From the NCBI GenBank assembly GCA_946482495.1, contig CAMLRV010000069.1:1-10403 (forward strand): DNA of 10,403 bases, read 5' to 3'. A model generated the notes under the pieces. That model was not told where the DNA came from. It did not search any database and saw only the letters and a program-made list of their open reading frames with translations. Each line of letters opens with the position of its first letter. Positions within the stretch are counted from its first letter, which is position 1. The stretch comes from an uncultured Flavobacteriia bacterium. Its GTDB lineage: Bacteria; Bacteroidota; Bacteroidia; Flavobacteriales; Flavobacteriaceae. Below, one piece after another: positions 1-5,340 of the stretch. Both the position numbers and the translations under genes were made by a program.

Positions 1-194
1 GCTTTTTTATTTTCAACACTTTTTTGGTTCACTTTAACCATTAAAGCATCAAATGTATCGTAAATATTTTCCACTAAAGCCTCAGAAGATTCTGTTGGTT
101 TCCCTGTAGAAGTCATTTCCCAAATATATACTATGTTTAAGATATCACCTAAAACGTAGTTAATTTCTTTTTTCAAGTTTTTAACGCTTGCCAT
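1..194 (-). CDS. Conserved-looking hypothetical protein, C-terminal part cut by window edge
   Basis: An open frame runs leftward from an ATG at 194-192 to the edge with no stop, giving 64 codons. The product begins MASVKNLKKEINYVLGDIL and continues with a WEMTSTGKP segment and a mostly helical, charged stretch (roughly residues 37-64, including DNIYDTFDALM). No signal peptide, membrane segment, metal motif or catalytic motif is visible, so it is probably a small soluble cytoplasmic protein. I recall short hypothetical proteins with a very similar N-terminus in Flavobacteriaceae, but no function for them. The start is supported by an exact TAnnTTTG promoter element 26 bp upstream at 220-227. 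It lies 57 bp beyond manA and reads in the same direction, but has its own promoter. The true end and length are unknown from this window. Confidence 0.72.
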   Translation of the reverse strand, partial: MASVKNLKKEINYVLGDILNIVYIWEMTSTGKPTESSEALVENIYDTFDALMVKVNQKSVENKK

Positions 195-219
195 TTTCTT
201 ATTTTTAAAAATTATGATG

Positions 220-227
220 CAAAAGTA
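220..227 (-). promoter_or_regulatory. Bacteroidota-type -7 promoter element for the left-edge gene
   Basis: Read on the minus strand this is TACTTTTG, an exact match to the Bacteroidota -7 consensus TAnnTTTG. It lies 25 bp before the ATG at 194, which would leave a leader of about 18-20 nt. The upstream -33 element is weak: TTA instead of TTG, 21 bp upstream. The placement in a 57-bp gap between two co-directional genes supports it. Confidence 0.5.
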
Positions 228-251
228 AACAATATATTGATATGCTGCTAA

Positions 252-1211
252 TTAAATTGTAATTTCAAGAAGAGAAGTTTTTCCAACAATCTCAACATAT
301 TCAATTACAGCTGGAATCAAAACAGTATCACCTTTTTTGAATTCAGATTCAAAACCTTCAGAAATTAAAGTAAAATTCCCTTCCGTACACATAAAGACTG
401 TAAACCTATCTTTTGTTTTATTCCAATTATAATTTCCAGAAACCTCTAATAAATTCGTTTTAAAGTAGGGACATTTCACCAAATTTACACTTTCATTTAA
501 TTCGGATTGATAATTTACTTTAGTATTCGTTTCTTCATAATTAATTGCATCAACAGCTAAATCATTATGCAATTCTCGTCCAACACCATTAGCATCTACT
601 CTATCCCAATCATATAATCTATAGGTAACATCACTCGTTTGTTGAATTTCCGCAATTAACACCCCTGCGCCAATAGCGTGAACTGTACCAGTTTCTAAGA
701 AAAAAGTATCGCCTTTTTGAACTGGTGTTTGATTTAAAATATCAACTAAAGTATTATTTTTTAAATGTGACAAGTAATCTTCTTTGTTTATTTTACTTTT
801 GAATCCAACAACTAATCTAGCGGTTGAATCCGCTTGCATTACGTACCACATTTCCGTTTTACCGAAAGAATTGTGACGTAATTTAGCCAATTCATCATTT
901 GGATGCACTTGAATAGATAAATCTTCTTTTGCATCTAAAAACTTAAAAAGCAACGGAAATTCTAAACCAAATTTTTCTATAGATTTTAATCCTAATATTT
1001 CTGTTGGATATTTTTCGATTAATTCATTTAAATTCAATCCTGCAAATTCTCCATTAGAAACTACACTCACATCATTAGGAACAGTAGATAATTCCCAACT
1101 TTCCCCAATTTGATTACCATCAAAAGATTTATTTAAAAAATCTTTCAATTTAGTTCCGCCCCAAATTCGTTCTTTATAAATGGGATTAAATGTTAGTGGA
1201 TAAAACTTCAT
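252..1211 (-). CDS. manA: Mannose-6-phosphate isomerase, class I (cupin, zinc-dependent)
   Basis: The enzyme interconverts mannose 6-phosphate and fructose 6-phosphate in the cytoplasm. It links glycolysis to GDP-mannose and other mannose-derived sugars for glycans. The 319-residue product has the short class I (Bacillus-like) length. The zinc ligands expected for the family are visible: the QVHP motif gives Gln101 and His103, KTEMW gives Glu120, and GTVHAIG gives His178. The conserved TYRLYDWDR segment (residues 196-204) carries the catalytic arginine, Arg198. A second cupin half occupies the C-terminus (about 245-319). The ATG shares one base with the stop of the upstream pterin synthase gene (TAATG), so translation is probably coupled. 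It is the third gene of the idi cluster. No clear hairpin terminator follows it. Confidence 0.95.
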   Translation of the reverse strand: MKFYPLTFNPIYKERIWGGTKLKDFLNKSFDGNQIGESWELSTVPNDVSVVSNGEFAGLNLNELIEKYPTEILGLKSIEKFGLEFPLLFKFLDAKEDLSIQVHPNDELAKLRHNSFGKTEMWYVMQADSTARLVVGFKSKINKEDYLSHLKNNTLVDILNQTPVQKGDTFFLETGTVHAIGAGVLIAEIQQTSDVTYRLYDWDRVDANGVGRELHNDLAVDAINYEETNTKVNYQSELNESVNLVKCPYFKTNLLEVSGNYNWNKTKDRFTVFMCTEGNFTLISEGFESEFKKGDTVLIPAVIEYVEIVGKTSLLEITI

Positions 1212-1621
1212 TATTCTCCTTTATAAGATACAAAATTTCGAGGTGTTTCATACAAAACTACTTCTAAATCTAAATTCATATTAATATGTGATCGTAATTT
1301 ATTCCAAATTACCACAGAAATATTTTCAGCAGTTGGATTTAGATTTTCAAATTCTGGAACATCTAAATTTAGGTTTTTATGATCGAATGCATTTTCAATA
1401 TGTTCTTTTATCAAGTCTGATAAAATTTTCACATCCATCACATAACCTGTTTCTTGATCAATTTTCCCAGTAACACTTATAGTCAACTCGTAGTTATGCC
1501 CATGAAAATTTGGATTGTTACATTTTCCAAATACCGCGTCATTTTTTTCCACAGACCAATCTTTACGATACAATCTATGCGCCGCATTAAAATGTGCTTT
1601 TCTACTAACAGTTACTCTCAT
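1211..1621 (-). CDS. queD: 6-pyruvoyl-tetrahydropterin / 6-carboxytetrahydropterin synthase family protein
   Basis: This is a 136-residue member of the PTPS/QueD fold family, which acts on 7,8-dihydroneopterin triphosphate. Zinc ligands are visible as His15 (NAAH) and His40/His42 (HGHNY). Cys34 in GKCNNPN is the catalytic cysteine, Asp80-His81 in FDHKNLN completes the relay, and Glu125 in YETPRN is the pterin-binding glutamate. The GKCNNPNxHGHNY layout resembles the biopterin-type PTPS of animals more than Escherichia coli QueD. The substrate outcome (carboxy-tetrahydropterin for queuosine, or pyruvoyl-tetrahydropterin) is therefore not settled by sequence. No other queuosine or folate gene is nearby. 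It starts 3 bp after the idi stop and overlaps manA by one base, so it sits inside a compact operon. Confidence 0.9.
   Translation of the reverse strand: MRVTVSRKAHFNAAHRLYRKDWSVEKNDAVFGKCNNPNFHGHNYELTISVTGKIDQETGYVMDVKILSDLIKEHIENAFDHKNLNLDVPEFENLNPTAENISVVIWNKLRSHINMNLDLEVVLYETPRNFVSYKGE
1216..1222 (-). promoter_or_regulatory. Possible Shine-Dalgarno sequence for manA
   Basis: On the minus strand this reads AAAGGAG, four bases before the manA ATG. It lies within the last codons of the upstream gene (Lys-Gly-Glu-stop). Such a strong purine match is uncommon in Bacteroidota, where most starts, including the others in this window, lack one. The spacing is short and the codons could produce the match by chance. 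Confidence 0.3.
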
Positions 1622-1624
1622 TTA

Positions 1625-2149
1625 CTATAAATTTTCTTCAAAATGATGGTAAAACTCTTCAAATATAATTTTAAACCAAACCGTATAAATATTTGGATTT
1701 TCAACCATATCGTTTTTAACATCTTCAATTTTCATCCATTTCCAACTTTCCACTTCCTCCTCATTAATTACAGGAACGCCATTATAATAACCAATCATTA
1801 CATGATCTAATTCGTGTTCTGTTAATCCGTTATCAAAAGGTGCTTTGTAAATAAAGTGAAACATTTCTTTAAGTTCCGTTTCGAAACCCATTTCCTCACG
1901 AAGGCGTCTTGAACCTGCTTGAAGATTCGTTTCATTTTCACGTTGGTGACTACAACATGTGTTCGTCCATAACAATGGTGAATGGTATTTATGATGTGCC
2001 CTTTGTTGCAACATCAATTCATTTTTATCATTTAAAATAAAAACCGAAAATGCTCTATGCAACAATGCTTTTTCATGTGCTTCTAGTTTGTTCATCAACC
2101 CAATTGGATTGTCATTTGCATCAACTAAGATAACTTTTTCTTCTACCAC
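1625..2149 (-). CDS. idi: Isopentenyl-diphosphate delta-isomerase, type I (Nudix)
   Basis: The enzyme interconverts isopentenyl and dimethylallyl diphosphate, supplying both C5 units for isoprenoids such as quinones, undecaprenyl phosphate and carotenoids. The 174-residue product carries the type I signature. The active-site cysteine is Cys66 in LWTNTCCSH. Metal-binding histidines lie at 25, 31 and 68. A Nudix-like helix with AGSRRLREEMGFE spans 78-90, and the acidic pair Glu111/Glu113 in GLTEHELDH matches the catalytic glutamates. I chose the GTG at 2149-2147, giving MVEEKVIL, because family members usually begin there. A longer in-frame version could start at TTG 2170, but that codon lies inside the predicted -7 promoter box and would not be transcribed. 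It is first in the cluster with the pterin synthase gene and manA. Confidence 0.93.
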   Translation of the reverse strand: MVEEKVILVDANDNPIGLMNKLEAHEKALLHRAFSVFILNDKNELMLQQRAHHKYHSPLLWTNTCCSHQRENETNLQAGSRRLREEMGFETELKEMFHFIYKAPFDNGLTEHELDHVMIGYYNGVPVINEEEVESWKWMKIEDVKNDMVENPNIYTVWFKIIFEEFYHHFEENL

Positions 2150-2167
2150 TCTTGAAAATTTAGATGT

Positions 2168-2200
2168 CAAATTTACAAAAAAAATAATTTTAAAGGCAAA
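2168..2200 (-). promoter_or_regulatory. Promoter of the idi-queD-manA cluster
   Basis: Read on the minus strand there is TTTG at 2200-2197, a 21-bp spacer, then TAAATTTG at 2175-2168. The second element matches the Bacteroidota -7 consensus TAnnTTTG exactly, and the spacing fits the 17-23 bp known for Flavobacterium promoters. Transcription would begin near 2161-2163, about 12-14 nt before the GTG start of idi. Confidence 0.6.
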
Positions 2201-2245
2201 GTTATACTGAAATAAAGACTTTAACGGAATGTTAATAAAAATGGG

Positions 2246-2275
2246 TTGGTAATACCATAAATAATTGTATTTTTA
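2246..2275 (+). promoter_or_regulatory. Probable promoter of the parAB operon
   Basis: A TTG at 2246-2248 is followed after 19 bp by TATTTTTA at 2268-2275, seven of eight bases of TAnnTTTG. The predicted start of transcription is near 2281, leaving a leader of about 19 nt before the parA ATG at 2300. It lies back to back with the idi promoter in the same 150-bp region, with about 45 bp between the two -33 elements. Confidence 0.45.
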
Positions 2276-2299
2276 CGCTTCGAAAATTTTAAAAGAAAA

Positions 2300-3067
2300 A
2301 TGGGTAAAATCATTGCAATCGCCAATCAAAAGGGTGGTGTAGGAAAAACAACTACTTCAATAAATCTAGCTGCTGCATTAGGTGTTTTAGAGAAAAAAGT
2401 TTTATTAATTGATGCAGATCCGCAAGCAAACGCGACTTCTGGATTAGGAATTGACGTTGAAAGTGTTGAAATCGGTACGTATCAAATATTAGAACATAGT
2501 AATAAACCTGAAGAATCTGTTGTAGAAACTTCAGCACCAAATGTTTCTTTAATTCCGGCTCATATCGACTTAGTTGCCATCGAAATTGAATTGGTGGACA
2601 AAGAAAATAGAGAATACATGCTGAAACAAGCATTACAGGAAATCAAAGAACAATATGATTATGTTATCATTGATTGTGCGCCATCATTAGGTTTATTAAC
2701 ATTAAATGCATTAACAGCTGCAGATAGTGTGGTGATTCCAATCCAATGTGAATATTTTGCCTTAGAAGGTTTAGGAAAATTATTAAACACCATTAAAAGT
2801 GTTCAAAAAATACATAATCCTAGTCTAGATATTGAAGGACTACTTTTAACAATGTATGATTCTCGTTTACGTTTATCAAATCAGGTTGTGGAAGAAGTTC
2901 AGAAGCATTTTAATAATATGGTATTTTCTACTATCATTCAAAGAAATATCAAGTTAAGTGAAGCGCCAAGTTTTGGAGAAAGCATTATTAATTACGATGC
3001 AACTAGTAAAGGTGCTACAAATTACATAAATTTAGCGGAAGAAATTATCAAGAAAAACAATATATAA
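2300..3067 (+). CDS. parA: Chromosome-partitioning ATPase ParA (Soj family)
   Basis: ParA is a DNA-binding ATPase that works with ParB to segregate newly replicated chromosome origins. The 255-residue protein opens with the deviant Walker A motif KGGVGKTT at 11-18, where Lys11 is the signature lysine of the MinD/ParA class. The A' motif LLIDADPQAN lies at 35-44 with Asp40, and the Walker B segment YVIIDCAP is near residue 120. There is no N-terminal helix-turn-helix domain, which fits the short chromosomal ParA type and not plasmid type Ia ParA. The ATG follows the predicted promoter by about 25 bp, and the stop overlaps the parB start by one base (TAATG). No parS-like site was noticed in the window. 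Confidence 0.96.
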   Translation: MGKIIAIANQKGGVGKTTTSINLAAALGVLEKKVLLIDADPQANATSGLGIDVESVEIGTYQILEHSNKPEESVVETSAPNVSLIPAHIDLVAIEIELVDKENREYMLKQALQEIKEQYDYVIIDCAPSLGLLTLNALTAADSVVIPIQCEYFALEGLGKLLNTIKSVQKIHNPSLDIEGLLLTMYDSRLRLSNQVVEEVQKHFNNMVFSTIIQRNIKLSEAPSFGESIINYDATSKGATNYINLAEEIIKKNNI

Positions 3068-3966
3068 TGACAAAAGCAGTAAAAAAACCTGTATTAGGAA
3101 GAGGATTGTCGGCACTTTTAAGTGATCCTTCAAACGATATTAAGTCAGTTGAGGATAAAGGTGCAGATAAAGTTGTAGGAAGCATCATTGAACTTGATAT
3201 TAATTCAATTGAAATTAATCCGTTCCAACCAAGAACGAATTTCAATGAAGAAACTTTACAAGAATTAGCCAAATCGATTCAAGAAGTTGGTGTAATTCAA
3301 CCTATTACTGTTAGAAAATTAGATTTCAACAAATACCAATTAATTTCTGGAGAACGAAGATTACGCGCTTCTAAATTAATCGGATTAGCTACTGTTCCAT
3401 CATATGTAAGAATTGCTAATGACAACGAATCATTAGTAATGGCTTTAGTAGAAAATATTCAACGTCACGACTTAGACCCAATTGAGGTGGCTATTTCATA
3501 CCAACGTTTAATTGAAGAAATCAGTTTAACTCAAGAAGAATTAAGTGAGCGTGTAGGTAAAAAACGTTCTACAATCACTAACTACTTACGTTTATTAAAA
3601 TTAGACCCAATCATTCAAACTGGAATGAGAGATGGTTTTATTTCGATGGGACATGGTAGAGCTTTAATTAATATTGAAGATCACGATGCTCAAAGCGACA
3701 TTTACCATACAGTTGTTACACAAAATTTATCTGTAAGAGATACGGAAGCTTTAGTAAAAAAATATCATGAAAGCTTAAAACCTAAAACAGGTAAGCCTGC
3801 TTCTTCAAAATCTTTTGAAATTGCTTCAGAACAAAAGAAAACTTTTTCAGACTTTTTTGGTGCAAAAGTGGATGTAAATGTAGCTTCAAATGGTAAAGGA
3901 AAAATTTCAATTCCATTTCATTCAGAAGAAGATTTTAATAGAATTATGAAACTAATCAATAACTAG
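3067..3966 (+). CDS. parB: Chromosome-partitioning protein ParB (Spo0J/Noc family CTPase)
   Basis: ParB loads on parS sites near the origin, slides as a CTP-bound clamp and stimulates ParA. Domains in the 299-residue protein are in canonical order. An N-terminal basic peptide KKPVLGRGLSALL (6-18) is the expected ParA-activating segment, with Arg12. The ParB/Srx CTP-binding domain spans about 42-135, with GERRLRA at 95-101 and ENIQRHDL at 129-136. A helix-turn-helix parS-binding domain runs over about 153-240, with TQEELSERVG and RSTITNYLRLL. A linker rich in Lys and Ser is followed by a short C-terminal dimerisation segment (about 275-299). Translation is likely coupled to parA upstream and to the DUF5683 gene downstream through one-base overlaps on both sides. 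Confidence 0.96.
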   Translation: MTKAVKKPVLGRGLSALLSDPSNDIKSVEDKGADKVVGSIIELDINSIEINPFQPRTNFNEETLQELAKSIQEVGVIQPITVRKLDFNKYQLISGERRLRASKLIGLATVPSYVRIANDNESLVMALVENIQRHDLDPIEVAISYQRLIEEISLTQEELSERVGKKRSTITNYLRLLKLDPIIQTGMRDGFISMGHGRALINIEDHDAQSDIYHTVVTQNLSVRDTEALVKKYHESLKPKTGKPASSKSFEIASEQKKTFSDFFGAKVDVNVASNGKGKISIPFHSEEDFNRIMKLINN

Positions 3967-4532
3967 TGAAACAAATTCTTTACATATTTATTTTTTTATT
4001 TTTGGGCACATTCTTTTCAGTTGCCCAAAATAAAGAACTAAAAATTGAAACAAAAGAAACTGTAAAAAAAGAGATTAATCCGTTAGCTCCAGCAAAAGCT
4101 GCATTCTATTCAGCTATCTTACCAGGATTAGGACAAGTTTACAACAAACGTTATTGGAAAGTTCCTATTGTTTATGGCGCTATTGGTGCTGGAGTTTATT
4201 TTATTGTAGACAACAACAAAAAATACAATCAATATAGAGACGAATACAAAAAACGTTTGACTAATGGCGGTACTATAGACACATCTGACCCAACTTATGG
4301 AAGATTAAGTACTGAAAGTGTGATTCGTGGACAAAAATTTTACCAAAAAAACAGAGATTTATCGGTACTTATTACTGGAGCTTTATACATTTTAAATATA
4401 GTGGATGCAAACGTGGATGCGCATCTATTACAATTTAACGTAAATGACGATTTAACCTTAAAGCCAGACCTACAACCCGATCCATATACTTTTAAGCAAA
4501 CTGTAGGGTTGACATTAACCTATCAATTTTAA
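3966..4532 (+). CDS. DUF5683 membrane protein of unknown function, coupled to parB
   Basis: The 188-residue protein starts at a GTG that overlaps the parB stop (TAGTG). This start gives a convincing signal peptide: Lys2, a hydrophobic core at 4-17 and a possible cleavage after SVA at 18-20. The remainder matches what I know as DUF5683, a Bacteroidota family. It has SAILPGLGQVYN at 49-60 followed by RYWKVPIVYG, a hydrophobic segment at about 66-82, a charged loop at 83-130, a second hydrophobic segment at about 131-146, and VDANVDAHL at 146-154. It ends LTLTYQF, with an aromatic last residue. The two hydrophobic stretches suggest an envelope location, probably the inner membrane. No catalytic motif is visible and no function is known to me. 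Its place between parB and dapB, with no promoter seen before it, implies co-expression with the partition system. Confidence 0.85.
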   Translation: MKQILYIFIFLFLGTFFSVAQNKELKIETKETVKKEINPLAPAKAAFYSAILPGLGQVYNKRYWKVPIVYGAIGAGVYFIVDNNKKYNQYRDEYKKRLTNGGTIDTSDPTYGRLSTESVIRGQKFYQKNRDLSVLITGALYILNIVDANVDAHLLQFNVNDDLTLKPDLQPDPYTFKQTVGLTLTYQF

Positions 4533-4589
4533 CAAAGCTTTAAGTAACAAATACTTCAAAACAACAACTTATACAACAAATATCTACAA

Positions 4590-5288
4590 ATGAAAATTGC
4601 ATTATTAGGCTACGGAAAAATGGGAAAAGTAATTGAAAATATTGCTTTAGAACGTGGACATCAAATTGTTTTAAGAAAAGGAAGTACTGATACTTTTGAC
4701 GGATTATTAGATGCCGATGTAGCTATCGATTTTAGTGTTCCTACAAGTGCTGTTTCTCATATTTCAGAATGTTTAAATAATAATATTCCAGTTGTTTCAG
4801 GAACTACAGGTTGGCTAGAAAATTATACTGACATGGTTAGTTTATGTGAAAACCAAAATGGAAGTTTTATTTACGGTTCGAATTTTAGTTTAGGAGTGAA
4901 TATCTTTTTCGAATTGAATGAATATTTAGCAAAAATGATGAAAAATCTATCAGACTATAACGTTTCTATGGAAGAAATTCATCATACTCAAAAACTTGAT
5001 GCACCAAGCGGAACAGCAATTAGTTTAGCTGAAGGGATTATTAAAAATACGGATTACACAAATTGGACATTAGAAACTCCATCAACAAATGAGATTCATA
5101 TTGACGCTAAAAGAATAGAAAACATTCCAGGAACACATTCTATTTTTTATGATAGTAAGGTGGACCAAATTGAAATAAAACATACAGCTCACAGTAGAGA
5201 AGGTTTTGCTTTAGGTTCGGTCATCGCAGCAGAATGGTTATTGGGTAAAAAAGGTGTTTTTACCATGAAAGACGTTTTAGGGATTTAA
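4590..5288 (+). CDS. dapB: 4-hydroxy-tetrahydrodipicolinate reductase
   Basis: DapB catalyses the NAD(P)H-dependent reduction in the diaminopimelate pathway, giving tetrahydrodipicolinate for lysine and for peptidoglycan cross-links. The Rossmann nucleotide loop GYGKMGK lies at 7-13. VSGTTGW at 69-75 and SNFSLGVN at 97-104 are conserved substrate and cofactor segments. The catalytic motif EIHHTQKLDAPSGTA spans 129-143, with His131/His132 and Lys135. HTAHSREGFALGS at 198-210 is also typical. The length of 232 residues is shorter than the 273 of Escherichia coli but usual for Bacteroidota. It begins 57 bp after the DUF5683 gene. That gap is A/C-rich, with no recognisable promoter or terminator, so dapB is likely part of the parAB transcript. 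Confidence 0.96.
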   Translation: MKIALLGYGKMGKVIENIALERGHQIVLRKGSTDTFDGLLDADVAIDFSVPTSAVSHISECLNNNIPVVSGTTGWLENYTDMVSLCENQNGSFIYGSNFSLGVNIFFELNEYLAKMMKNLSDYNVSMEEIHHTQKLDAPSGTAISLAEGIIKNTDYTNWTLETPSTNEIHIDAKRIENIPGTHSIFYDSKVDQIEIKHTAHSREGFALGSVIAAEWLLGKKGVFTMKDVLGI

Positions 5289-5295
5289 GATAAAA

Positions 5296-5330
5296 ATTTA
5301 CGATTTACGATTTACGATTTACGATTTACA
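5296..5330 (+). repeat. Tandem heptamer repeat (ATTTACG) x5 between dapB and lepB
   Basis: Five head-to-tail copies of the 7-bp unit ATTTACG fill most of the 52-bp gap. The first four are identical and the fifth ends in A instead of G. The array begins 7 bp after the dapB stop and ends 10 bp before the lepB ATG, so it would form most of the leader between the two genes. The unit contains no stem-loop and no promoter box. Similar ATTTACG arrays are, from memory, scattered in intergenic regions of other Bacteroidota genomes. Copy number could change by slippage and alter the spacing before lepB. Confidence 0.9.
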
Positions 5331-5340
5331 ATAAAAAATT

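Noticed and set aside
230..239. Ten-base palindrome CAATATATTG upstream of the left-edge gene, considered as an operator
   Set aside because: It is very short and made almost only of A and T, which arise often in DNA of this composition. No second copy was seen.
2352..2633. A 93-codon minus-strand open frame inside parA
   Set aside because: It lies wholly within a clear ParA gene, has no promoter or family match, and its composition is that of an antisense shadow.
4542..4556. Small inverted repeat (AAGTA / TACTT) between the DUF5683 gene and dapB, considered as a terminator
   Set aside because: The stem is only 5 bp and AT-rich, with no T tract after it, so it is unlikely to terminate transcription.
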